From: Sphingorhabdus_B arenilitoris
GTDB taxonomy: Bacteria > Pseudomonadota > Alphaproteobacteria > Sphingomonadales > Sphingomonadaceae
Assembly (NCBI RefSeq): GCF_042651485.1
Contig: NZ_JBHSDH010000010.1
Coordinates: 62,001 to 126,000 of the forward strand
DNA: 64,000 nucleotides
Direction of reading: 5' to 3'
Shown one piece after another: positions 35,186-43,552 of this stretch (position 1 is the first letter of the stretch; each line of letters begins with the position of its first letter). The translations under genes were made by a program, and so were the position numbers. The notes under the pieces were generated by a model. The model was given only the letters and a program-made list of their open reading frames with translations, was not told where the DNA came from and ran no database searches.

Positions 35186-35974
35186 ATCAAATTCGCGCCA
35201 TTCGGCATTGCGAAGCTCGCCGGGGCGGACGAAGATATGGGGCAGCAATTGCAGCGCAATTTTGGTCAGATAATTGCCATCATAGCCGTCAATAGTCCGC
35301 AGCAATGCGCCCGCTTCCATCGGTGTTGTGATCGCGGCGCGGTGGGTGACCTTTGGCGTTATAAGCGCGCCGCGTAAGTCGGTGCAGATGTCGCGGTTGG
35401 CTCTTGCGGTGGCGATGGCATAGCGAAACACTTGGCTGCAGCTACTGCGCACCCGTTTTGCCGTTTCATAATGTTTGCGCGCTTCAATCTTGCGCAGCAC
35501 TAGCAGCATTTCGTGCGGCGTGATCTGCGTGATGGGCCGTTTGCCAAGCGTGGGGAAGGCGAAGGAAACCAACCAGCGATTTTTCTTGAGCGTTGCCGGT
35601 GCCTTTTGTTCCGCTGCCAGCTTGGCGAGCCATTCTTCGGCGACGGTTTGAAATGTATTGGCTGCGGCAACGGAGGCAGCGATCTTGTCGAGCATGGCTT
35701 GTTCCATTGGATCGATACCGTCGGCCAGAAGCCGCCGCGCATCGATGAGCCGTTCGCGTGCTTCCGCAAGCGTAAGTTCAGGCCAGCGGCCGAATGATAA
35801 TGTCCGCTGTTGATTGTTAAAGCGGTAATTCATGCGCCAGTAACGGACACCGCTCGGCTTGATTAGAAGGTAAAGCCCATCTCGGTCGCTGATCTTGTAA
35901 GGCTTGTCCTTTGGCTTGGCGCGTTTCACCCAAGCTGCCGTTAATCCAGTTTTTCTATAACCACTTTCTGACAT
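34931..35974 (-). pseudogene. chimeric ORF: truncated tyrosine integrase fused to transposase tail
   Basis: 347 codons. Residues 1 to about 264 are a P4-type integrase: a DUF4102-like arm domain (LTAAWVKRAKPKDKPYKISD, DGLYLLIKPSGVRYWRMNYR), a core-binding domain and the start of the catalytic domain ending in FVRPGELRNAEWREFDLD, which holds the first catalytic Arg. The frame then runs without a stop into KGYGGQRAMDAIATSGAKP, the C-terminal part of an IS5-family transposase. The integrase HxxR and Tyr are gone, as are most of the transposase DDE residues, so neither half can work. The start is taken from the integrase homology; a hairpin lies just upstream, and tRNA-Glu 167 bp away is the probable former target. 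Confidence 0.85.
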
Positions 35975-36013
35975 GATGGACCTCCATTGGCATAGGTAAG
36001 CCAGAGGTCCATC
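35975..36013. repeat. 10-bp inverted repeat upstream of the integrase start
   Basis: GATGGACCTC (35975-35984) is perfectly complementary to GAGGTCCATC (36004-36013) with a 19-bp spacer. It directly abuts the integrase start, so it could be an operator, an excision accessory site or the base of a leader hairpin. A second, weaker set of repeats (GACGTTCCGAGACGTCC) lies near 36121-36137. Confidence 0.55.
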
Positions 36014-36140
36014 AATCGTACCATAAATGTTCCGAAATTGGGCGAGATGTCTCTGAACTTTTCGAGACGATCATAGCAGATATTCTGCATAAAATACAGT
36101 ATGTTGGGGAGAGTTTGCGGGACGTTCCGAGACGTCCAAA

Positions 36141-36215
36141 TGGTGACCCCTACGGGAATCGAACCCGTGTTTCAGCCGTGAAAGGGCCGCGTCCTAACCG
36201 CTAGACGAAGGGGCC
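36141..36215 (-). tRNA. tRNA-Glu (TTC)
   Basis: 75 nt on the minus strand including an encoded CCA. Acceptor stem GGCCCCT pairs with AGGGGTC. The anticodon loop CCTTTCACG centres on TTC, and the T arm GGTTCGAATCC is canonical. The 3' end faces the integrase fragment, the usual geometry of a tRNA-targeted genomic island. Confidence 0.96.
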
Positions 36216-36307
36216 ATCCGGGGCATAACCGCCTGATGAAGCCGCGCGTTTACGGATTCGTTGTCATTTGGTCAAGAGCATTTGGCGGATTATTTTGTGA
36301 TTATCTA

Positions 36308-38077
36308 TCAATCGGCAAAAGCAGCGTCGTCGATATGTAATTCTGCCTTGGCGATATTGCCCCAATCATCGATCTTCGCACGGCCCGCCAGCCAATATTT
36401 ACGCGCGCCGCCGCCATGGAGTAGCATTTGGCCAAGCTCGCTCTCGCCTTGCCGGAAAGCCATTGCCTTGAAAGACCGGCCATCATCACCCGCGACAATA
36501 GCGCGCACATGGTCCTTGCCCACTATGTCGCATTTAACGACGCGCAGCGGCCCGGTGACGACACGGGGTCCCGGCCAGCCCATGCCATAGGGGCCAGCAG
36601 CCTCCATCGCCTCGACAAAGCCCGGGTTCAATCCGGCTGGCGACAATAGCGCGTCGACCAAGAGCGACTTTTCTCCCGATGCGCGGGCCACCTCGCCTTC
36701 TAACCGTTCATTCAGCCATTCGGACAGGGCTTCTATTTTATCAGCCCGCACGGTTAGGCCGGCCGCCATTGCATGGCCGCCGCCTGCCTCCAATAATCCG
36801 GCATCTTTGGCCGCGATAATCGCTGCGCCTAAATCCACGCCAGCAATCGATCGGCCCGATCCTTTGCCGATACCATCTGTATCGACCGCGATGACGATGC
36901 TCGGCTTTCCGGTTTTTTCTTTTAACCGTCCGGCAACGATCCCAATCACGCCGGGATGCCAGCCTTTGCCGGACAGTAGCGCCACGGCGCGGTTATGCTG
37001 CGACGACAATAGGGCTTCGGCTTCCTCCTGCACATCTGCTTCAATTGCGCGGCGTTCTTCGTTCAAACGGTCGAGTTCGGCGGCGATGTCACGGGCTTCG
37101 CCGGGATCCTGCGTGGTCAATAGCCGCACCCCGAGATCAGATTTGCCCACTCGGCCCCCGGCATTGATCCGTGGCCCCAAGGCAAAGCCTAAATCGGAAC
37201 ATATGGGCGCGCGATTGAGCCGGCTCGCTTCAATCAGGGCGGCCATACCGATGTTGCGGCGCCCCGCCATAATCTTTAATCCCTGCGCTACAAAAGCGCG
37301 GTTCAGCCCCTGTAATTTAGCGACATCGGCAACAGTGCCCAGCGCGACCAGATCGAGCAATTCCATGATTTTGGGTTCGCTGCGGCTGGCAAAAAAACCG
37401 CGATGGCGCAATTCGCGAATAATGGCCGCGCCGAGCAAGAAAGCCACACCAACAGCGGCCAAATGCCCATGCGCAGCGGCCTCGTCCGCCTCATCCAGCC
37501 GGTTGGGATTTACCAGAGCAAAAGCATCGGGCAATATCGCCGCGCATTTATGATGGTCCACCACGATAACTTCCAGGCCCGCATCCTTCGCCTGTGACAA
37601 TGCCTCATAAGCCATGGCCCCGCAATCGACGGTGACGATCAGGCGGCTGCCACCTTCGCCGATCCGCACCAGCGCCTCGCCAGACGGGCCATATCCCTCC
37701 ATCAAACGGTCGGGTATATAATAGCCCGCCGCCAGCCCCAGCATGGCCAGTAGCCGGATCAACAACGCTGCGCTGGTCGCACCGTCCACGTCATAATCGC
37801 CATATACGGTGATTTGCTCACCCCGTTCGACGGCATCGGCAAGTCGGCGGGCGGCATCATCCATATCGCGGAAAATGGACGGGTCGGGCATGAAGGCGCG
37901 GATGGTCGGTTCCTTGTGGCGTTCCAGATCATCACGGGGAACGCCGCGCGCCAATAGCAGCTGCGTAACGAGGTCATCGGGCACAAATCCGGGGTCGCGC
38001 GCATCGACATTGCCGCTGCGCCAACGCCATGCCTGTCCGGTGATCGATGATTCAATGCCGCAAACAATATTGTTCAA
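36308..38077 (-). CDS. recJ: single-stranded-DNA-specific exonuclease RecJ
   Basis: 5'-3' ssDNA exonuclease of recombination and mismatch repair. The DHH phosphoesterase core has VYGDYDVDGATSAALL (motif I), VTVDCGAMAYEAL and the VVDHHKCAA motif, with the DHHA1 region GGHAMAAGL and a C-terminal OB domain. The open frame reaches 38158, but the upstream stop at 38091 and domain homology favour TTG 38077 (MNNIVCGIESSITGQAW), giving 589 residues; the exact start is uncertain. It is preceded by a hypothetical gene 13 bp away, so co-transcription is likely. Confidence 0.93.
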   Translation of the reverse strand: MNNIVCGIESSITGQAWRWRSGNVDARDPGFVPDDLVTQLLLARGVPRDDLERHKEPTIRAFMPDPSIFRDMDDAARRLADAVERGEQITVYGDYDVDGATSAALLIRLLAMLGLAAGYYIPDRLMEGYGPSGEALVRIGEGGSRLIVTVDCGAMAYEALSQAKDAGLEVIVVDHHKCAAILPDAFALVNPNRLDEADEAAAHGHLAAVGVAFLLGAAIIRELRHRGFFASRSEPKIMELLDLVALGTVADVAKLQGLNRAFVAQGLKIMAGRRNIGMAALIEASRLNRAPICSDLGFALGPRINAGGRVGKSDLGVRLLTTQDPGEARDIAAELDRLNEERRAIEADVQEEAEALLSSQHNRAVALLSGKGWHPGVIGIVAGRLKEKTGKPSIVIAVDTDGIGKGSGRSIAGVDLGAAIIAAKDAGLLEAGGGHAMAAGLTVRADKIEALSEWLNERLEGEVARASGEKSLLVDALLSPAGLNPGFVEAMEAAGPYGMGWPGPRVVTGPLRVVKCDIVGKDHVRAIVAGDDGRSFKAMAFRQGESELGQMLLHGGGARKYWLAGRAKIDDWGNIAKAELHIDDAAFAD

Positions 38078-38090
38078 TTCAGGTTCCCGT

Positions 38091-38789
38091 TCATTTGTCC
38101 GATTTCCCCTGATCCTGATTGCGGCGGATGCAGCTGTCATCGGGTGGCCAAGCGGCAACGCCCATGCTGCGCCGGATCATGCGGGCCCAAGCGGCGGTTT
38201 TGCGATCGGATGCACTGGCATGGTCGAGATAGGATATTAACGCGCCGCTGCAACTACGAAATGTGGCTAGGTTCGACACAATGCGCGCACCCAGCCGGGG
38301 ATTTGTCTCGCTGCCGGGGATTTTCACCTTCGCATCTTCGTCCAGATCTTCGTCGCTGCGCGGCTGGGGAAATGGCGAGTTCGATTTTCGCGCGGCGCGC
38401 CCGTCATTTTCTGCCGCCCCGCCGACAACTAACCTAGGTCCAGTGGGTTCTTCCACAATTTTTTCTTCATGCGCGCCGTCGCGATAGGCGACCATGATCG
38501 ATGATAGCGCCCGTGCGTCATTTTCATCTCGCGCGGCGGTGACCAAGCTGCTGGCTATTTTCAACAGGCCGTCATCATTGGTCAGCGGTTGGTCTTCCTC
38601 CCATTCGTCAACGCGGACATAATTGCCCACCGGATTTTTGAACCTGTTTTCAAATAGGAATTTCTCCAATGCCGCCGCGCTCGATGCTTGCTCATTTTTT
38701 TCGATATCGCGCAGGTCAAACAGCGGCGGTTCCAGCGCCGTTATCGCCGCGAGGAATGACAGCATCGATATATGCGCGGCAATAATCAT
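38091..38789 (-). CDS. hypothetical secreted protein upstream of recJ
   Basis: 232 residues that I do not recognise. A short hydrophobic N-terminus (MIIAAHISMLSFLAAITALE) may be a signal sequence. The middle (about 115-160) is charged and low complexity (RKSNSPFPQPRSDEDLDED). The C-terminal third has NPRLGARIVSNLATFRSCSG and a basic tail, and contains two cysteines in the whole chain (C188 region and C222 region). It runs almost into recJ, so it is likely expressed with it; that does not show a DNA-repair role. Confidence 0.6.
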   Translation of the reverse strand: MIIAAHISMLSFLAAITALEPPLFDLRDIEKNEQASSAAALEKFLFENRFKNPVGNYVRVDEWEEDQPLTNDDGLLKIASSLVTAARDENDARALSSIMVAYRDGAHEEKIVEEPTGPRLVVGGAAENDGRAARKSNSPFPQPRSDEDLDEDAKVKIPGSETNPRLGARIVSNLATFRSCSGALISYLDHASASDRKTAAWARMIRRSMGVAAWPPDDSCIRRNQDQGKSDK

Positions 38790-38819
38790 CCCTATTCCTT
38801 TATCCGCTGATGAACCGCT

Positions 38820-39353
38820 ATGCTATCGGGTAATTTTAATATGCGGAGCGCAACTTTGAAAATCATCAATATCATCTGGCACAGCATGACCGGCGGGTCA
38901 AAGGCATTGGCGCAGGCGGCATATGATGGTGCTCAGGTAGCAGGGGAACAGGCGGTAAAGGCGCGGCTGCTCCATGCCGATGATGTAACCGTGCAGGCTA
39001 TGCTGGAGGCGGACGGATATATATTTGCCTTTCCCGAAAATCTTGCGGCGATCAGCGGGGTGATGAAGGCCTGTTTTGACCGGCTCTATTACCCGTGTCT
39101 GGGGCGGATTGAGGGGCGTCCCTATGCGCTCATCATCTGTGCAGGTTCAGACGGCAGCAACGCCCTGAGGCAAGCCGAACGGATTGCGACCGGATGGCGG
39201 CTCAAGCAAATGGCCGATAGCCAGATTACCTGCACCCATGCGCAAACGCCCGAACAGATATTGGCACCAAAGACGATTGATGCGGTGGAACTTGCGAAGG
39301 CCGAAAAAACCGGCGGGGCGATGGCGGCTGGTTTGGCGATGGGAATATTCTAA
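38820..39353 (+). CDS. flavodoxin-like protein / NADPH-dependent FMN reductase-like
   Basis: 177 residues as drawn, with later in-frame starts possible (ATG 38841, or TTG 38856 preceded by GGAG). The fold pattern is flavodoxin: KIINIIWHSMTGGSKALAQAA with the phosphate-binding SMTGGS loop, ADGYIFAFPENLAAISGVMKACFDR and RPYALIICAGSDGSNALRQ. The ENLA loop is the one that contacts the flavin ring in related reductases. The partner electron carrier and substrate are unknown. Its stop overlaps the convergent hydrolase gene by 4 bp. Confidence 0.75.
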   Translation: MLSGNFNMRSATLKIINIIWHSMTGGSKALAQAAYDGAQVAGEQAVKARLLHADDVTVQAMLEADGYIFAFPENLAAISGVMKACFDRLYYPCLGRIEGRPYALIICAGSDGSNALRQAERIATGWRLKQMADSQITCTHAQTPEQILAPKTIDAVELAKAEKTGGAMAAGLAMGIF

Positions 39354-40552
39354 CGGCGCTTGCATGCCTCATCATGGTCGGGTTTTTCGCCCTTCGCATA
39401 GGGGCGCAAGCGGAAGACATAGGGCAAATGGGTCGGCTCCCGGTTTTTTGTCACGCCCGGCCCGCCTTGCAATATCGAGGCAAAGTCGCGGCATGCTGCG
39501 GCACTGCGCAGATAGTCGCTGTGACCGCTGCGCCCGACGCTGACGTCGCTGGTATCGACAATATTCAGACCGGATAGCGCCATTTCACCCGAATGCCTGA
39601 AATCCTTTGGGTAGCATCGTTCGGGCAGGCCCTGTGCTTTCAATCTTGCCGCCTCAAATGGATCAAAACAATAGGGCCTGCCGAGGCGCGGATAGCCATG
39701 CAGCGTTCGGGAAAGACCCAGTGCGCCGTCATTTTCGGATATATATAAAGTCATCCGCCGCCCGGCTTTCACCTTGTCATGCGACAATATCGACCGGCCA
39801 ATATCGCGCTCAAATTCCTGCCGATCGGTATCGGGTGAGGCGAAGATAATGTTGGAGATATTGTTTGATTCTCTGGTCTCTGCATTGCGGTCGACATATT
39901 CAATCGATGGGATGACAAGCCGTGCACCCAGGGAATGCGAAATGATGACAATATCCTTCACCCATGGCTTTTCCGCCAGCTCTAAAAGAAAGCCTCGGAA
40001 ATTGCGTTCGTCCCAATACATGTTGGTTTCATCGACGGCATAGCTCAAAAATTCGCCTTCGGATGGCCAGCTATATTGCACAACCGGGCCTGACCCGTTC
40101 CACATTTGCATAATCTGTATGCTGTCGCGTGCGCTGGTATCGAAGGTCTCCCGAAAACCGTGGACATAGAGCAATAGCTGTCCATCATTGGCTTTTGTCG
40201 CGGCGGCGAGGTCATCCCACCATGCGGCTTCGGCCTGAAAAGACACAGGCACGTTACGGCCATTTTTGGCGGACTCTGCGGCGGGATTGTGGATCGGCAT
40301 ATAACGGGCGTAGCGCAATTTATCCGCCCGAAAACCGGTTAGTTTAACCGGCGCACTGGTGCAGTCGGGCAAGCGCGAAGTAACCGCAAACATTGATTTT
40401 CCCGCAATCGCTTCCGGCTGATTTGTTTCGGGATTGCAAGCTGGACCAGCCGACAAAATGCTATGCGGCACTTTGCCATAATCAATACCTGATATGCACC
40501 CTGACAGCATCAGCATGGCGCAGGCGATGCAAAAGAGGCGCAGGCTGTTCAT
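39350..40552 (-). CDS. DUF900-type alpha/beta-hydrolase lipoprotein
   Basis: 400 residues. A lipoprotein signal (LRLFCIACAMLMLSGC) precedes an alpha/beta-hydrolase domain with the oxyanion-type LLLYVHGFRETFDTSA near 125, the nucleophile elbow IISHSLGARLVIPS near 203 and an acidic residue in IIFASPDTDRQEF. The DUF900 family is annotated as esterase-like without known substrate. Cysteine-bearing C-terminus (DEACKRR). Located 3 bp upstream of the glpX start on the same strand orientation, probably co-expressed with it. Confidence 0.82.
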   Translation of the reverse strand: MNSLRLFCIACAMLMLSGCISGIDYGKVPHSILSAGPACNPETNQPEAIAGKSMFAVTSRLPDCTSAPVKLTGFRADKLRYARYMPIHNPAAESAKNGRNVPVSFQAEAAWWDDLAAATKANDGQLLLYVHGFRETFDTSARDSIQIMQMWNGSGPVVQYSWPSEGEFLSYAVDETNMYWDERNFRGFLLELAEKPWVKDIVIISHSLGARLVIPSIEYVDRNAETRESNNISNIIFASPDTDRQEFERDIGRSILSHDKVKAGRRMTLYISENDGALGLSRTLHGYPRLGRPYCFDPFEAARLKAQGLPERCYPKDFRHSGEMALSGLNIVDTSDVSVGRSGHSDYLRSAAACRDFASILQGGPGVTKNREPTHLPYVFRLRPYAKGEKPDHDEACKRR

Positions 40553-40555
40553 GTC

Positions 40556-41530
40556 TTATCTTTTGGGCCGATGCTCGCTTTTAACCCAGCGGACGGTGCC
40601 AGATGAGGCGCGCATCACCACGCTTTCGGTTGTGGTGCGGCCGTCGCGCAATGTTTTGACGCCTTCGAGCAAGGAACCATGGGTAACGCCGGTGGCGGCA
40701 AAAATGCAGTCCCCCTTTGCCAGTTCTTCAAGATCATAGATTTTGTCCAGATCCTCGACGCCCCATTTTTTTGCCCGCATCCGTTCATCGTCATTGCGGA
40801 ACAACAAGCGGCCTTGAAACTGGCCGCCGACGCAGCGCATTGCCGCTGCGGCCAAAACGCCTTCAGGCGCGCCGCCGGTGCCCATATACATATCAACCGT
40901 GGTGTCAGGATCGCTGGTGGCAATGACGCCCGCCACATCACCATCGGGGATCAGCATGATGCCGCAGCCAATTTGGCGCAGTTCGGATATAATCTTCTCA
41001 TGCCTAGGACGGTCAAGCACGCAAACAATCAAATCGCCCGGCGCTACGCCCTTTTCCTTTGCAACGGCGGTAACATTTTCGGTGACTGATTTTTCCAGCG
41101 AGATCACGCCCTTGCTATAACCCGGGCCGACCGCAATTTTTTCCATATAAACATCGGGCGCATTCAGCAGATTGCCTTCTTCTGCCACGGCCAATACGGC
41201 CAGGGCATTGGGACCGGCTTTGGCAGTAATCGTCGTGCCCTCGAGCGGGTCGAGTGCAATGTCTATTTTCGGGCCTTTGCCAATCGCCGCGCCAACCTTT
41301 TCCCCGATATAGAGCATCGGCGCTTCGTCCCGTTCACCTTCACCAATGACAACCGTGCCGTCCATATATAGCTCATTCAGCGCGCCGCGCATCGCCTCAA
41401 CAGCGGCGGCATCAGCGGCTTTTTCATCGCCTCTGCCGATCAGCTTTGCGGCGGACAAGGCCGCAGCCTCCGTCACGCGGACCATTTCCAAAACAAGTAC
41501 ACGGTCCAATATTTGGCTTGCAGATGTCAT
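40556..41530 (-). CDS. glpX: class II fructose-1,6-bisphosphatase
   Basis: Gluconeogenic phosphatase, lithium-sensitive metalloenzyme family. 324 residues. EMVRVTEAAALSAAKLIGRG at the N-terminus, VVIGEGERDEAPMLYIGE, the catalytic IDIALDPLEGTTITA, GVAPGDLIVCVLDRPRH, and VDMYMGTGGAPEGVLAAAA. Lies between hom and recJ on the same strand, though other genes are interposed here. Confidence 0.95.
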   Translation of the reverse strand: MTSASQILDRVLVLEMVRVTEAAALSAAKLIGRGDEKAADAAAVEAMRGALNELYMDGTVVIGEGERDEAPMLYIGEKVGAAIGKGPKIDIALDPLEGTTITAKAGPNALAVLAVAEEGNLLNAPDVYMEKIAVGPGYSKGVISLEKSVTENVTAVAKEKGVAPGDLIVCVLDRPRHEKIISELRQIGCGIMLIPDGDVAGVIATSDPDTTVDMYMGTGGAPEGVLAAAAMRCVGGQFQGRLLFRNDDERMRAKKWGVEDLDKIYDLEELAKGDCIFAATGVTHGSLLEGVKTLRDGRTTTESVVMRASSGTVRWVKSEHRPKR

Positions 41531-41651
41531 TGATGCTTCCTAATCTGTTTCTGCGCAAAAACAGCATCTTGGGGAAGATGCGATTTTGCCGGGGGCACAG
41601 GCAATCGGGACGACGCCTTCCTGCGCGCACCGATAGGGGAGGTGGTGCGCT

Positions 41652-42137
41652 ATGTCGAGGCTGGTTTTGGGCGTTTTCACTATGACATTGTTGTCATGGA
41701 CGATAGCCGGGCTCGCGCTTCCGTCCAGCGCCATTGCGCAGCAGCTTTCGGATGGAGAAATAGCAGGGATGATTGCCCGCCAGAAGCAATTGGTGAAAAT
41801 TGACCGCAATGGCTGTATCGTTGACCCTGAAGATGATGGCGGTACCATCGTCGTATGCGGTCCCGATGAAGTGGCCGAAGGGCAGCAGATTTTCGGCCCG
41901 CCGCCGATCAATACCGACCGCATCCGGCGCGGAGAGGGGATTTCGACCGAACGGGCAGCGGCGCGTGACAACCGCAATTGCGGCGTAATCGGCAGCGGGC
42001 TTGGCTGCACAAAATTGCCGGAAAACTGGATTAAAGGCAGCTATAGCCCGCCCTACCCGCCCGATTTTGCCGCGGTTATCGAAGGATTGCCCGATCAGGA
42101 ACAAGTGAACAGTGCGGTCAGCGCGGCGCCCGAATGA
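41652..42137 (+). CDS. hypothetical exported protein
   Basis: 161 residues with a signal peptide (LVLGVFTMTLLSWTIAGLALPSSAIA-QQ). Mature part: QLSDGEIAGMIARQKQ, NGCIVDPEDDGGTIVVCGP and NCGVIGSGLGCTKLPENW, with four cysteines, suggesting disulfides in the periplasm. This Asp/Gly-rich Cys pattern recurs in sphingomonad hypothetical proteins as I recall, but I know no function. It sits on the opposite strand between glpX and hom, whose gene order is otherwise conserved. Confidence 0.6.
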   Translation: MSRLVLGVFTMTLLSWTIAGLALPSSAIAQQLSDGEIAGMIARQKQLVKIDRNGCIVDPEDDGGTIVVCGPDEVAEGQQIFGPPPINTDRIRRGEGISTERAAARDNRNCGVIGSGLGCTKLPENWIKGSYSPPYPPDFAAVIEGLPDQEQVNSAVSAAPE

Positions 42138-42155
42138 CCGGCGGTATATGCTGTC

Positions 42156-43469
42156 TCACTCACCCAAAATATGCATCACCATTGGTTCGCCAAGCATTGA
42201 ATCCGATCCGGACAGAGCGGCTAATGTATGGGTAATGGCTTTTTCCTGTCCGGCATGGGTAACCATTGCGATGAGCGCGCTTCCGTCATCGCTTGCCTCT
42301 TGCTGGATCAAGCTTTCAATCGACAGGCCTGCATCGCGCATAGCAGCAGTAATTTCCGCTAGCACGCCAGGTTTGTCGGCAACCAGCATCCGCAAATAGG
42401 TTTTGCCGATCCGGTGTCCGCTTTTGGCAGGGGGCAGCTTGTCGAGCATATGGCCTGGCATCGCAAAGGCAGGGCCGGTTTCGCCCCGCGCAATATCCAC
42501 CAGGTCGGCGACTACCGATGATGCCGTCGGCTTATCGCCCGCACCCGCGCCCTGAAACAGCAAGCGGCCGGAAAAATTGCCTTCTGCAACGACGGCGTTG
42601 GTCGGCCCCGTCACATGCGCGAGCGGGTGGCTGGTGCGGACCAAATAAGGATGGACGCGCTGAAACAGGCTGGCATCGCCGTTGCTGCCGTCGACTTCAG
42701 CAAGGCCCAGCAGGCGGATGCGATAGCCCAGCGCCTTGGCCTGAGCAATGTCGGCCGCCATAATTTTGCGAATGCCGCCAATTTCCACAGCATCAAAATC
42801 CAGCTGTGTGCCAAAGGATATTGCCGCCAATATCGCCAGCTTATGCGCCGCATCGACCCCGTCAATGTCAAAGGCAGGGTCTGCTTCGGCAAAGCCTTTT
42901 TCCTGTGCGTCTTTCAAAACATCGGCAAAATCGCGGCCATCCTTTTCCATTGCCGACAATATGTAATTGCAGGTGCCATTCAAAATACCATAAACGCGTT
43001 CGATCCGGTTGGCCGCCGCCCCTTCGCGCAGGCCTTTGATGACTGGTATGCCGCCCGCGACCGCCGCTTCATATTTGAGCGCCAATCCTTTGGCTTCGGC
43101 TAGAGCAGCGAGCTCCATCCCATGATGAGCAATCATCGCCTTATTGGCGGTGACGAAGCATTTCCCGCTATCCAGCGATTCGCGCGCCAATGTCAGCGCC
43201 GGACCATCCGAACCACCGATCAGCTCAACGACGGCATCGACATCGGCTGCTCCCGCCATTGCGGTCATATCATCCATCCAGCGATAGGGCGTTAGGTCAA
43301 CGCCGCGATCCTTGCTCCGTTCCCGGGCGGTCACGGCAACAATCTCAATCGCTCTGCCTGCCCGGCGCGTGATAATTTCCCGGTTCGCCTCGATCAGTTG
43401 GATAACGCCCACACCAACGGTGCCAAGACCGGCTAATGCAATGCGAAGAGGGTTGGAGTGGTCAGACAT
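42156..43469 (-). CDS. hom: homoserine dehydrogenase
   Basis: NAD(P)H-dependent reduction of aspartate semialdehyde to homoserine for threonine and methionine. 437 residues: the Rossmann motif IALAGLGTVGVGVIQL (9-24), VVELIGGSDGPAL, the catalytic-domain sequence GGIPVIKGLREG and NGTCNYILSAME, AEADPAFDIDGVDAAHKLAILA, and a C-terminal ACT domain (LRMLVADKPGVLAEITAAMR) for allosteric control. Complete and standard. Confidence 0.96.
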   Translation of the reverse strand: MSDHSNPLRIALAGLGTVGVGVIQLIEANREIITRRAGRAIEIVAVTARERSKDRGVDLTPYRWMDDMTAMAGAADVDAVVELIGGSDGPALTLARESLDSGKCFVTANKAMIAHHGMELAALAEAKGLALKYEAAVAGGIPVIKGLREGAAANRIERVYGILNGTCNYILSAMEKDGRDFADVLKDAQEKGFAEADPAFDIDGVDAAHKLAILAAISFGTQLDFDAVEIGGIRKIMAADIAQAKALGYRIRLLGLAEVDGSNGDASLFQRVHPYLVRTSHPLAHVTGPTNAVVAEGNFSGRLLFQGAGAGDKPTASSVVADLVDIARGETGPAFAMPGHMLDKLPPAKSGHRIGKTYLRMLVADKPGVLAEITAAMRDAGLSIESLIQQEASDDGSALIAMVTHAGQEKAITHTLAALSGSDSMLGEPMVMHILGE

Positions 43470-43552
43470 GATAAAGGCTTTCGGGCGATCGTTAACGACA
43501 GGGGTGAATCCGCCGCTGCGCCTAAGCCAAAATTGCCGCTATGGCTAGTGTT

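Noticed and set aside
36141..36215. A second attachment site matching the tRNA-Glu 3' end at the left island edge
   Set aside because: I looked around 12.9-13.6 kb and saw no copy of the T-arm/acceptor sequence, so island boundaries by att sites are not supported.
36807..37553. 248-codon plus-strand frame opposite recJ
   Set aside because: Antisense of the DHH core of RecJ; Ser/Pro/Arg-rich composition typical of a shadow frame.
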